Assembly (NCBI GenBank): GCA_017635095.1
Contig: JAGBMA010000110.1
Location: 1-34,976 of the forward strand
Origin: Ruminiclostridium sp.
Lineage (GTDB): Bacteria; Bacillota; Clostridia; Oscillospirales; Ruminococcaceae
Direction of reading: 5' to 3'
Length of the DNA stretch: 34,976 nucleotides
The position numbers were made by a program, and so were the translations under genes. Of the stretch, positions 16,901-24,381 are shown piece by piece; the stretch's first letter is position 1; each line of letters opens with the position of its first letter. The notes beneath the pieces were generated by a model. The model did not search any database and was not told the origin of the DNA. It worked only from the letters and a program-made list of their open reading frames with translations.

Positions 16901-19185
16901 GTAACTGAGGTCGATGTGGATTCCCCGTCCGATGAACCCTGCGTATGGGAATCGCTGTAACCGACCGAGGTGGAATCTCCGGTACCGGAAGTGCTTGACG
17001 AGCTCGAACCTGTACCGTCGGACGCGCCTGAACCGTCACCGTGGGAAGAACTGTGGCTGCCGCCGATGTTAAAACCATAGGCGTTCGCTCCCATGCTTCC
17101 GCCTGACGAGGTGCTGTCATTGGTACTTGTCGAATCGCTGTGACTTGTAGACTGTGAAGAACTGTCTGAATTGCTCGATGACTGAGAGCCTGTATATGAG
17201 CTGCCGCCGGTATCGGAGCTGCTTGTCCCATATGTTGACCCCGATGTGGTGCTCCTTCCGGTACTAAAGCCGCCGCTGTTGGAGCTGGTATCAGAATGTG
17301 TATTGGAATTTGAATCGCTGTGGCTCCAGCCGTTGGAATTGCTGGTTCCCGAACTGTCGGAATGGGAGTCGGAGTGACTTGTGCCGTAATTTGAACTGCT
17401 GCTCTCTCCCGTGGAGTGTGATGAGCTTGTCGAGTGACCGGTTGTAGTGCCGCTCGTGCTTGACTGGCTTGTTCCGGTAGAATGGCTGTAGCTGGAACCT
17501 GATGTCGTTCCGGTCGTATGTCCGGAAGTAAGACCCGACGAATTGCCTTGTGAAGTGCTTTCGCTTCTCCCGAAAGACTGTCCGTAGCTGTTAGAATTTG
17601 AGTGGGAGCTGCTTACCGATTCCGAATATCCCTCGCTCTGGCTCGTCCCGTAGCTTTCACTCTGTGAATTTGACGCGGATGTGGAGTGAGATGTACCGTG
17701 GCTCGATGTTTCCCCATAGCTGTTGCTCCAAGACGACGAATCCGAATTTGAATGGCTTGTGCTGATCCCATTATTCACGCTGTCAGAATGGGAATCGCCC
17801 CAGGTCTCGCTACTTGACTGTGATGTTCCGTAGTTCTGCGAATCCGAGTGAGATGTTCCGAACGTTTCTCCGACTGTATGCGAGGTTCCGAACGACTCTC
17901 CATAAGAATTCCCGACAGTGTGTGTATATGAGTTTCCTTCGGAATGTCCGACAGTATGCCCGGTAGTTGTGCCTACTGTGGTTCCGTCTGTTATCCCCGT
18001 AGAAACGCCGTCGGTCGTGCCGTGAGTGATCCCGTGGGTTTCTCCTTCGGTGATGCCTTCGTTATAGCTTACAGAATGTCCTATCGTATCTCCGACTGTA
18101 ACGCCTTCCGTATGTCCGACAGTTTCCCCGGTGGTATGCCCGACTGTATCGCCTTCAGTGACAGAATGTGAGAACGAGACCGATTCGCCGCTCGACACCC
18201 CCTCGGTATGCCCGGTAGAACTTCCGAAGGTCTCTGAAAGAGAGGTTCCCGTATTTTCACCGTATGAGGTGGAATATGATGTCCCTTCATTATACGATAC
18301 GGATTCCGCATCGGTATATGCCTGAGACCAGCCGCTTGATGCTGATTGATTTGCCATATACATCATCGGGATACTCAGATTAAAGGAATACCCCTTCGTG
18401 CCTTGGAGCTGCCCGTACCAGTCCGTCATATCCTTTTCAGTACGAAGTGACCATGCTTTCAGGGTATCCGTATATACGGGAGTTGATATGACTTCGATTA
18501 TATATTCATAATCGACCATGCCGACTATAAGCTCCTCAAGTGTAGCCTGTCCGTCAGGATTGGCAAGAGAACCCGAATTTCCTTTTCCTTTGGAAATATC
18601 AACACCCTCGTTGTGGGATTTCGGGATACCGCGAACGGCTGTTATGTACTTCATACCGTACATTTTTTCCAACAGCCATTCTCCTTCTTCGCTGGTAAGC
18701 ATACTGAGTTCCAGCACGCGGTATGTACCCTGAATTGTGCCGATAAAACCCAGAAAATCTTTATGCGCGTTCTCTTTGGCTTCCTCTATATCATTCCCGA
18801 CCCCTTGAACGCCGTACAGGAACAACAGTCCTATCGGCACAGGCTCAATGATATTGGCTATTACCGTCACAAAGTTTATTTCGTTCTCCCACACAGCCGT
18901 CAGCACTTGTGTGTGCATATCCATTAGGCTGCGTGACTCTTTCGCGCTTTTGGGAAGACGGCGGACACGGCAGAACTGTATTGCTTTGAAAATATGCGAT
19001 TTCTCACCCGTGACGGGGTCCGCCATTTCAAGCTCAAAGCACATATATTCAACCGTCTGTTCGGCTACCGGCTTCGCCCCGGAACCGGAATACTCCGTCC
19101 ACGAGTCGATTATTCTGAAGTCGTCGGAAGGCTCTATATGCTGTCTCGCTGTAAGGATCCTTCGGATATCTGCTGATGTTATCAT
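13975..19185 (-). CDS. Giant HerA/VirB4-type ATPase with inserted Gly/Ser/Thr repeat region
   Basis: A 1736-aa protein in three parts. Residues 1-290 form an ordered domain without a signal peptide. Residues about 293-1135 are a low-complexity region with a regular small-residue alternation, often a strict tetrad G-x-S/T-x (for example GHTTGETVGHTEGVTV). Residues about 1150-1736 are a HerA/FtsK/VirB4-type pumping ATPase: Walker A GASRSGKT near 1325, VCMDPKTDW, Walker B ETVLFIEEANK near 1580, and a conserved ITQKVADMPSS segment. Such ATPases translocate DNA or protein through membranes. Start chosen at 19185, with AAAGGAGG 6 nt upstream; an upstream GTG abuts the site. Two membrane-protein genes precede it, as VirB3/VirB6-type genes often precede virB4. 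Coupling DNA export or uptake is the most likely role, but this is inferred. No frame break was found. Confidence 0.85.
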   Translation of the reverse strand: MITSADIRRILTARQHIEPSDDFRIIDSWTEYSGSGAKPVAEQTVEYMCFELEMADPVTGEKSHIFKAIQFCRVRRLPKSAKESRSLMDMHTQVLTAVWENEINFVTVIANIIEPVPIGLLFLYGVQGVGNDIEEAKENAHKDFLGFIGTIQGTYRVLELSMLTSEEGEWLLEKMYGMKYITAVRGIPKSHNEGVDISKGKGNSGSLANPDGQATLEELIVGMVDYEYIIEVISTPVYTDTLKAWSLRTEKDMTDWYGQLQGTKGYSFNLSIPMMYMANQSASSGWSQAYTDAESVSYNEGTSYSTSYGENTGTSLSETFGSSTGHTEGVSSGESVSFSHSVTEGDTVGHTTGETVGHTEGVTVGDTIGHSVSYNEGITEGETHGITHGTTDGVSTGITDGTTVGTTTGHTVGHSEGNSYTHTVGNSYGESFGTSHTVGETFGTSHSDSQNYGTSQSSSETWGDSHSDSVNNGISTSHSNSDSSSWSNSYGETSSHGTSHSTSASNSQSESYGTSQSEGYSESVSSSHSNSNSYGQSFGRSESTSQGNSSGLTSGHTTGTTSGSSYSHSTGTSQSSTSGTTTGHSTSSSHSTGESSSSNYGTSHSDSHSDSSGTSNSNGWSHSDSNSNTHSDTSSNSGGFSTGRSTTSGSTYGTSSSDTGGSSYTGSQSSSNSDSSSQSTSHSDSTSTNDSTSSGGSMGANAYGFNIGGSHSSSHGDGSGASDGTGSSSSSTSGTGDSTSVGYSDSHTQGSSDGESTSTSVTGSRTQSYSEGSSDGWSRGTSDGTSGSTSSSRSTSTGSSDGYSSGTSSGRSSSDTTGSSDSYSSSNSRTSGTSSSFSQGQSYSTSDSSSISNSRGASSSRGETTSSSTSLSQGISDSTSHGSTASSTEGTSHSTSNSIGYGVTNGTSESVSESLSHSQGGGASVSDGYGTSHSTGYTDGTSHSTGVSSGTSQSYGSSDGTSYSQSISDGTSHTVSTTQSVSDGTTHSFTDSYSDSVSQSQSRSHSDSLSNSHSQSLSYSDSQSLSNSRSHGTSDSTSHSVSNRSSESFSRSQSDSVSHSSSVSEGTTNGRSTGTSSSDSTSESHSTGKTDTKGASKSVTNGTSSGTSRGRNTGESIGSSGGYSSGTSSSMGLGPSIGYSKSYQWVDQQVKDILELLEFQNHRLKKALRGEGAMYTYVYVACPNPDALATAMTTAKSTWQNEFAMIQPLQVLDLNENEQDHLLYRFSAFSADVTREIVAGAEEYKYATVLLPGELTALTHLPRISEGGIYANVDDIPKYAVPSMMKGEIYMGTILSAERYSFNNGYSTPFDYRLSEAELMHGIFAGASRSGKTVAAIRFAAELSKVRRKKTGKRLRIVCMDPKTDWRVLARYVEPERFKYYSLGNINFRPINLNPWKIPKNIWPQIWIDGIIDIYCRAYGLLERGKQMIGETVYSLYEDAGVFRACDKENWRDLVPDLSKRVTFDKIFDRMTKLKAALEDPGNPKGKAGNDTRDAYARLLDRLQPFSRDFSIERRLFSNEDGLSVDELIGDDDVTVLESSGLESTFSNFVFGVITSGFYKVAKSYEAGFLDKSQYETVLFIEEANKVLTGNDNATSGGGGNIGLPGQSEFEEILDQAAGYGLFVFAITQKVADMPSSVIANSGMMFAGRQVRPDDTAIVIRKIAREERYEDRDMTKWFPRAPIGWLVCQSARGYDYKSAEPVLVKIARLNDKSPNNEELDSILTFKAARRLIRNAS
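15780..18305 (-). repeat. Coding repeat region, about 842 aa of G/S-x-S/T-x tetrads
   Basis: A 2.5-kb stretch inside the giant ATPase gene encodes small residues (Gly, Ser, Thr) at nearly every second position, with His, Glu, Asp, Asn, Gln, Val, Tyr and Phe at the others. The N-terminal part favours GHT/GET/GHS units and the later part Ser-rich SHS/GTS units. Synonymous codons vary among units, so the repeat is old and kept at protein level rather than a recent DNA slippage product. It could form a beta-solenoid, a fibre-like sheet or a flexible spacer. Confidence 0.85.
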
Positions 19186-19197
19186 ATACACCCTCCT

Positions 19198-19731
19198 TTA
19201 TCTGTTCGTTTCTCTTATAGAGCGTATTCTGTCAAGAGCTTTATTCTTTGCCATAAGTCTTCTGAACTGTACGAGCTTCTTTGCCTGCATACCTATGAAT
19301 CCTATCGGAACCATAATGGCTGATATCCATAGGATATTCTGGATATATCCCTGAACAGCGCTTCCTCCCGTAAGAGATATTATCTGCCCGTATGACGCGA
19401 TAAGCATCTCCGTTGATACGCCGGAAATCAACTGCAAGGCGTATCTTAATCCCATAAGCACCACGCTGTACCCGACAAGAGCTATTACGGTTTCATTCAG
19501 CGTCGTACGCCGATGAGAGGGCAGTATCAGTCCCGTTACAAGTCCTGCGACCCATATCGCGGCAGATAATGGAGCGATAAGCTCTGTTCCGAATGCCCGA
19601 AAGTTTGTAATCGTCCATATATTCACAGCAAATGCGACGAGTGGGAAGCCAATGGCTTTTGCATATTTGGATATATCCTGTCTGGTCATACATTCTTTGT
19701 ATGTAATACGCTCGTTCTGTTTCCTTTTCAT
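19198..19731 (-). CDS. Polytopic membrane protein upstream of the giant ATPase
   Basis: A 177-aa protein with about four hydrophobic segments (roughly residues 25-42, 52-70, 82-102 and 130-152) and a basic C-terminal tail (KKLVQFRRLMAKNKALDRIRSIRETNR) that is probably cytoplasmic. I do not recognise the family. Start chosen at 19731, with GGTGG about 9 nt upstream; the GTG at 19740 is too close. Its stop overlaps the ribosome binding site of the giant ATPase, so the two are probably made together. By position it could be the membrane partner of that ATPase, analogous to VirB3/VirB6 in type IV secretion; that is inference. Confidence 0.72.
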   Translation of the reverse strand: MKRKQNERITYKECMTRQDISKYAKAIGFPLVAFAVNIWTITNFRAFGTELIAPLSAAIWVAGLVTGLILPSHRRTTLNETVIALVGYSVVLMGLRYALQLISGVSTEMLIASYGQIISLTGGSAVQGYIQNILWISAIMVPIGFIGMQAKKLVQFRRLMAKNKALDRIRSIRETNR

Positions 19732-19746
19732 ATATATCACCCACCT

Positions 19747-19917
19747 TTATACAATGTTCTGCTCCTCCTGTACCGACATTGTGACCTCCTCTTTGAGATA
19801 GAGAAACACAAATGCTGCTGCACAAAGCATAATAAGGAGTATGCTGAGATTTGAACCTATGAGAAAAATCAGATTGTTGAATGCGTTTTCGTTGTATGCT
19901 TTGAATGACTGTATCAT
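19747..19917 (-). CDS. Small single-pass membrane protein, 56 aa
   Basis: A 56-aa protein with one hydrophobic segment at about residues 17-41 (LIFLIGSNLSILLIMLCAAA), a soluble N-terminus (MIQSFKAYNENAFNN) and an acidic C-terminus. The start at 19917 is preferred: AAGAAGGTG lies upstream and the ATG begins 4 nt after the stop of the preceding gene. A longer frame from 19950 overlaps that gene. Function is unknown; its position between the coiled-coil/nuclease-like protein and the ATPase module suggests a small channel or assembly factor. Confidence 0.6.
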   Translation of the reverse strand: MIQSFKAYNENAFNNLIFLIGSNLSILLIMLCAAAFVFLYLKEEVTMSVQEEQNIV

Positions 19918-19921
19918 AATA

Positions 19922-21403
19922 TCACTCACCTTCTTTTTTGGCTGATTCATTATTTTCGCTTAGATTAGTAGTTTGGCTGGTTTCGGTATTGTATTCATAC
20001 ATCCACGCATTCTTTGTACCGGGTTCATGTGTGGAGTAATACTTAACTGTACTGATACGAACAATGACCTTCCGCTGTTTAGGCACTTCGGATTCTTTGC
20101 CCCACTTCTCCACATCCTTCAGGATAGCATCAAGCTGGGGAGTATTCTGAACAACAATATTTATGTATCTCGATATATGAGACAGCTTAGTGAGTTTCAC
20201 CTGAAAATCCGGATAAGTGTGATTTGCACGCTCATACTCAAAATATTCCGTATATTTATCTGTTTTTGCAATTATGTCAGGTATAACGGACTGCCCGTCT
20301 TTAAGGACTATGGGCTTTCTGCCGTTCTTCCAGGTAACAGCTCTATATTTTCCGCTTGCTTCCAGCACTTCAGCCAGTTCCTTTATTCCGTATCCGTGTT
20401 CGGTATTGTCGTGTTCAGCTGTTATCATATCCATTTCCGAGATGACAGCCTTGCTGCCGAACAGATCTTTGTATATCATATTTCCTTGAAGCGTCAGCTT
20501 CATAATGTTAATATTACCCTTAAGCGGAGAGTGAAAGCTGCCTTTCTGTATCGTGCCGCTCTGCACAAGTTCGTTGACTGCCGCCCTTATGCGCGACTCA
20601 CTGATTCCTTTTTCCAAATCCTTACAGCGTTCACTAACCTTGTCGCGTATATCCGGATACAGTGAAGCACCTGTTTCTCCCATAACATGAATGATCTCAT
20701 TCATCACATTATTGAATTTTGACTTTACCTCATTCAGATCTATAAGCGCCGGCTTGACAGCCTTACTTACCTTTTCCTTTACTTTTTTGGTCCGTTCGAC
20801 CATAGCACGCGGCTCAGATATAGGGATAACAGGTGGAGTAACCTTCACGGATTCGTTTAATCTGATAGCATCAACCATAGAAGACATCATAGCATTGGTC
20901 AAATCATCGTCCTCGATCTTAATACTTTCACATTCAACTGTCCGCTCCTGTTCTGCGGGAGCCTCTTTGTTTGATTGTTCCTGTTGGCTTGCAGGAGCCT
21001 CTTCATTCTGATTTCCGGTCTCATACATATTTTTATATTGCTCGATTTGCTCACAAAGGGACGATATCTGTTCAGCTCGTTCTTCAGCAAGGTCAGCCAG
21101 ACGCATCATCAGCTCCGCTCTGTCACGGTTATACTTGCGATAGCTGATAGTTGTGCGTTCTATAAGCTCGTATATTGACATACGGCTCCATGAATACTCT
21201 GTACCTACTACCATTTCATCATTGTCTTTGGAGAGTATCTCTTCACAGATCGCCCGTATGCTGTCATAATCCCGCTTGATCTCCGTTTCTCTTGTCTCCA
21301 TGCGCTGATTATTCTGCCGAAGCTGATCCTTGAGGCTGAGATTCTCGCCGACAGCCCGGTTATACTTTGCTAATAGGCTGCTGTATTCACTGTTGCTGTA
21401 CAT
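19922..21403 (-). CDS. Coiled-coil, wHTH and PD-(D/E)XK-like protein (Replic_Relax-like C-terminus)
   Basis: A 493-aa protein. Residues 1-125 are charged and helical, likely coiled coil; a Glu/Gln-rich linker follows (about 125-190); residues about 235-320 look like a winged helix (DIRDKVSERCKDL, SRIRAAVNELVQSGTIQKG). The C-terminal third resembles the restriction-endonuclease-like domain of replication-relaxation (Replic_Relax) proteins on mobile elements: SVIPDIIAK, then TEYFEYERANHT, a Lys in FQVKLTKL, then YINIVVQN, giving a D...ExE...K pattern. Whether it cuts DNA is unclear. AAAGGAACAG precedes the ATG at 21403, which overlaps the upstream gene by 17 nt. The context suggests DNA processing or targeting for transfer. 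The family assignment is by eye. Confidence 0.6.
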   Translation of the reverse strand: MYSNSEYSSLLAKYNRAVGENLSLKDQLRQNNQRMETRETEIKRDYDSIRAICEEILSKDNDEMVVGTEYSWSRMSIYELIERTTISYRKYNRDRAELMMRLADLAEERAEQISSLCEQIEQYKNMYETGNQNEEAPASQQEQSNKEAPAEQERTVECESIKIEDDDLTNAMMSSMVDAIRLNESVKVTPPVIPISEPRAMVERTKKVKEKVSKAVKPALIDLNEVKSKFNNVMNEIIHVMGETGASLYPDIRDKVSERCKDLEKGISESRIRAAVNELVQSGTIQKGSFHSPLKGNINIMKLTLQGNMIYKDLFGSKAVISEMDMITAEHDNTEHGYGIKELAEVLEASGKYRAVTWKNGRKPIVLKDGQSVIPDIIAKTDKYTEYFEYERANHTYPDFQVKLTKLSHISRYINIVVQNTPQLDAILKDVEKWGKESEVPKQRKVIVRISTVKYYSTHEPGTKNAWMYEYNTETSQTTNLSENNESAKKEGE

Positions 21404-22217
21404 TACTGTTCCTTTCTATAATGCCTCTGATGACCGATATGTCCCACTCGGATATGTCAGATAAGCTGATGTCCTTTACATCATCTCCAAGCGAAAGAAG
21501 ATTCTCTGTGACCTTACAGAATGTGCGGTATATAGTCTCGCGGTCTATCATAGCCTTCTGCCAGCGTTCTTCATCGTTCTTTGCTGTTGCGGCTGAAATG
21601 TTCTGCAGATAGACGGCTATATCCGTTTTGATCAGCTCTGTCATCAGGTCATAGGTCTGCCTGTATTCGGATGAGGGTGAATATGCTTCAAGCTGTATGA
21701 CAATATAGCTTACATCATCAAGGAGTTTGTCGTATTCGCTGGACAACGAGATATAGTCAACACTGTCATCGGAAGAGAAAAGTCTTTGATCGAGGGAGAT
21801 AGTCTCTTCATACAGCTCACGGATGCTGTAATAAAATGCTGAAAAGTCCTGAAAATCCTGTTTTTTCTGTATATCACTTACTGAAAGCACCAACGGTACA
21901 GCGTTCCCACGGTCATCATATATGTAATCCGTGATGATGACACCGTAGGTCAGGAAAGCGGTATAAAGAATAAGTATGACAAGCAGTACCCTTGACACTT
22001 TGCCTATGACAGCCTTTCTTCTTTTTCGGTCTTCAAAAGTCCTGATTTTGAGTATCTCGGCATCATCGCATTCCTTCTCAAAGGTTTTCTCATCAAATAC
22101 TGCTCTTTCAAGTTCGGAAAAGCGTTCCGTTTTTGTTTTCTTATCCAGCATTGTTCTTTTTACATTACGATTTTCGCCTTGCTTTCCTCCAAGCTTTTCC
22201 TCAAGAAGACTGCTCAC
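21387..22217 (-). CDS. Single-pass membrane protein, 276 aa, GTG start
   Basis: A cytoplasmic, highly charged N-terminus (about residues 1-80, Lys/Glu/Arg-rich) leads into one membrane segment (VLLVILILYTAFLTYGVII, about 90-110) and a helical extracytoplasmic domain rich in Tyr, Ser and Asp (about 115-276). I do not recognise the family. The start is the GTG at 22217, overlapping the SSB-like stop as GTGA, with GGAGG 7 nt upstream; the frame could extend to 22262 but has no better site. The overlaps at both ends place it in the same translationally coupled operon. A structural role in a trans-envelope machine is possible. Confidence 0.7.
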   Translation of the reverse strand: MSSLLEEKLGGKQGENRNVKRTMLDKKTKTERFSELERAVFDEKTFEKECDDAEILKIRTFEDRKRRKAVIGKVSRVLLVILILYTAFLTYGVIITDYIYDDRGNAVPLVLSVSDIQKKQDFQDFSAFYYSIRELYEETISLDQRLFSSDDSVDYISLSSEYDKLLDDVSYIVIQLEAYSPSSEYRQTYDLMTELIKTDIAVYLQNISAATAKNDEERWQKAMIDRETIYRTFCKVTENLLSLGDDVKDISLSDISEWDISVIRGIIERNSNVQQQ

Positions 22218-23044
22218 GATGTACCCTCCGGTTTTCTTTCCGTTGGCTCCGGTAATGTACAATCGGACAAATATTCAACGGAATAAGGCACTATTTCGCA
22301 GGCTAGCTCCTCGGACATATTGGCGTGACCCTTGCTGCACTGCCTTGTGACCGGAAATCTTCTTGCCTGTACACAGCCGTCAATAAACACCATAGAACCG
22401 GTATGCAGTGAATTTATATCCATTTGCGCCTGTGCGCCGTAAGACTTTACCCACGGATAATCGGTACGTGCGGCCGGATCGTCTTCTTTTATAAGGAATT
22501 TACGGTTTGAAGCGAGCTGATACTGAGTTATCACATATTTATCCGTTGTGATCATTTCCGGTTCGCGGCATAAGTAACCGATGATTTTCACGCAGTTGCT
22601 TATTTCCGCCTGCTGCCTGAGTATGGATAGTCCGTTGATAATCGGAAAGCCGTCCGGAGCGTCGTCGCATTTAGCTCTTTCAAGCAGCCTGATAAAGATA
22701 GGTGTAATAAAGGTCATAGTTCCCGGAGTTATTATTTCTTCACCGCAAACAGCACAGTAGCTTTTCTTTATATTGCATTTTGTCGTATATACTCCCCGCA
22801 GCTCTATCATATCGTTTACTCTAATATTCCGTAAAATCGCTATACAATCGGGATTGAACGATGCTATAGGGACAAAATCAAATGTTCTGCTGTTGCTTAC
22901 CTCCGCAATGTTCTCCCTCAGAATGTGGCGGCGTACCGTTTTCATTATCAGGTAGGCTTTCAGTGGTGTCCCATCAATAGCCGAAATTATCATAGGCTCC
23001 TGATAGACCTGCCCCGAAAGCAAAACGAAATTTTCCTTTGCCAT
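22214..23044 (-). CDS. SSB-like double OB-fold protein with zinc-binding Cys
   Basis: A 276-aa protein with two SSB-like OB-fold halves. The N-terminal half begins like an SSB (NFVLLSGQVYQEPMI) and includes FDFVPIASF and a MIELRGVYTTK strand. The second half repeats the theme (NCVKIIGYLCREPEMI, TQYQLASNRKFLI, SMVFIDGCVQARRF). A CAVC pair at residues 97 and 100 and a C-x3-H with a later Cys (235, 239, 248) suggest one zinc ribbon made from both halves. There is no acidic SSB tail. Start chosen at 23044, where GAGG lies 8 nt upstream. It follows the lipoprotein gene and is coupled to the next gene. Protecting or guiding single-stranded DNA is the likely function. Confidence 0.6.
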   Translation of the reverse strand: MAKENFVLLSGQVYQEPMIISAIDGTPLKAYLIMKTVRRHILRENIAEVSNSRTFDFVPIASFNPDCIAILRNIRVNDMIELRGVYTTKCNIKKSYCAVCGEEIITPGTMTFITPIFIRLLERAKCDDAPDGFPIINGLSILRQQAEISNCVKIIGYLCREPEMITTDKYVITQYQLASNRKFLIKEDDPAARTDYPWVKSYGAQAQMDINSLHTGSMVFIDGCVQARRFPVTRQCSKGHANMSEELACEIVPYSVEYLSDCTLPEPTERKPEGTS

Positions 23045-23054
23045 AATGTTATCC

Positions 23055-23534
23055 TCAAAAAGCCTTGAGCGCGGTAAAATCACTCTTGATAATTCCGGCG
23101 TACTTTTCGGCCTCTTCCTTTGTTATTGTTTCATCGGACATAAGCCTTTCCTTATATCCAACAAGATGCTCCCGTGTCATATCCAGCAGCGATAAAAGGT
23201 TTTCCCGTATTTTTTCACTGTCAGAAGCAGCTCCTATCCCCTTGATATCCTCAACGGCTTCGTCAATTGAAGCGATAGTGACACCCAATGACTCAATTTC
23301 CGTTCCTGTATCATATTCCGGGTCGGATATGTTTCGGGTCAAGGCGGCATGGGATACCAGCATATTCAGTATTCCGGATGTCTTCTTGGCTAAAAAAGTC
23401 CGGTATTCAAGCTCCGACATCCGTATCTCCGTGTAATAGCCGTCATCGGGATCAACGGTGGAGCCGACCTGCATACAGCCAGATGAACACAGCAGAGCCG
23501 CTGCAAGCAGTACGGTATATGGTTTTAAAGACAT
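23055..23534 (-). CDS. Small predicted lipoprotein, 159 aa
   Basis: An N-terminal signal (MSLKPYTVLLAAALL) is followed by CSSGC, a plausible lipobox with the lipidated Cys at about residue 20. The rest is helical and charged, without further membrane segments, so the mature protein is probably held on the outer face of the membrane. Start chosen at 23534, where GGAGG lies 7 nt upstream. It is the second gene of the operon leading to the giant ATPase and may be an envelope component of the same machine. I know no family. Confidence 0.7.
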   Translation of the reverse strand: MSLKPYTVLLAAALLCSSGCMQVGSTVDPDDGYYTEIRMSELEYRTFLAKKTSGILNMLVSHAALTRNISDPEYDTGTEIESLGVTIASIDEAVEDIKGIGAASDSEKIRENLLSLLDMTREHLVGYKERLMSDETITKEEAEKYAGIIKSDFTALKAF

Positions 23535-23619
23535 AATTGTCCCTCCGTCCATTATTGATTTCTAAAACGGAAAAGGCGGTAATTTCCGCCTTTCCGTACA
23601 TTCCGAATGAAAGACAAAG

Positions 23620-24312
23620 CTATACATATTCGAGACATTCATTCTTTCGGGAGTCATACATACCGCCGAAGCTCATAAATAAGTCTGCGGCTCGTTTCAG
23701 ATACTCGCTTACATCACAGTTCAGTTCTTGTCCGATCTGTCTGTACACTCCGATAAGTTCATACGCCTTGCTCCGTATCAGCTCCTTGTATGCTTTAGGG
23801 TCACTTTCCCAAAGCACACGAAGCGGGTTCGGTACAGCAGTCTCATTGAAAACACTGCGATCTCCGTCAATATCCCAGCTTCCGTTCCGATTATCCGCTT
23901 CATTTCCGTGATTGTCGCATATCGCAGATGCTGTGGAAATAGGATCGTTTCTGATATGCAGGAACTCGCATTCTTCGGATGTTATCAACCTGAGAATGTC
24001 TTTCGTCTTCCGTTCCACAGTTCGCGATCCGCAGCCCGAGAACTCAGCAGCGTACTCCACGGCGTCCTTGAAGTCATAGCCCTTATATAGCATTATAAGA
24101 CCGATAATGTCTCCATGCTCACCGCAGGAAAAGCACTTGAACCGTCCGGAATCCGGGAATATATAGCAGTTATCGTGCCTATGCTCATAGTGAGCCGGAT
24201 TCGGGCATGGTATGCTGAAATTAGTGCCGCTGCGCTTCTTTGTTATCCCGAGACAGTCGCAGGCAGCGGTAATGCTAAGACTGCTCTTTATAGCGTCAAT
24301 GTCATAATACAT
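23620..24312 (-). CDS. CHC2 zinc-finger protein (DnaG-type primase zinc domain without TOPRIM)
   Basis: A 230-aa protein whose first 95 residues match the CHC2 zinc-binding domain of DnaG-type primases: a CPNPAHYEHRHDNCYIF segment, then FKCFSCGEHGDIIGL and a YDFKDAVEYAAEF helix. The zinc ligands (first Cys, His, and the CxxC pair) are visible. The rest (about 96-230) is unrecognised, and neither the TOPRIM nor the helicase-binding domain of a full primase is present. Start chosen at 24312, where GGAGG lies 8 nt upstream. It is the first gene after motif copy E and heads the ATPase operon. It may bind single-stranded DNA, supply a zinc module in trans, or be a specificity factor. Confidence 0.75.
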   Translation of the reverse strand: MYYDIDAIKSSLSITAACDCLGITKKRSGTNFSIPCPNPAHYEHRHDNCYIFPDSGRFKCFSCGEHGDIIGLIMLYKGYDFKDAVEYAAEFSGCGSRTVERKTKDILRLITSEECEFLHIRNDPISTASAICDNHGNEADNRNGSWDIDGDRSVFNETAVPNPLRVLWESDPKAYKELIRSKAYELIGVYRQIGQELNCDVSEYLKRAADLFMSFGGMYDSRKNECLEYV

Positions 24313-24346
24313 TCGGTCCACCTCCATTCATCATAACGCTTATATC

Positions 24347-24366
24347 TATATTATGATGACGGCAAG
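24347..24366 (-). promoter_or_regulatory. Shared regulon motif, copy E (ATPase operon)
   Basis: CTTGCCGTCATCATAATATA on the minus strand, the most divergent copy: one extra base after CTTG and one substitution (GTCATC for GTAATC). It ends 34 nt before the start codon of the CHC2 gene, inside the short gap after the TSP3-protein gene. Confidence 0.65.
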
Positions 24367-24381
24367 CGCCTTTTAAGTGTT

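Noticed and set aside
15780-18305. Possible CRISPR or DNA satellite array
   Set aside because: Units are not identical, spacing is not regular at the DNA level and the frame stays open throughout; it is a protein repeat.
15774-18325. Several long reading frames in other frames and on the plus strand across the repeat region, including a 247-codon one at 16488-17231
   Set aside because: They are by-products of the compositionally biased repeat in the giant ATPase gene, lack ribosome binding sites and show low-complexity His/Arg/Ala or Cys/Ser patterns.
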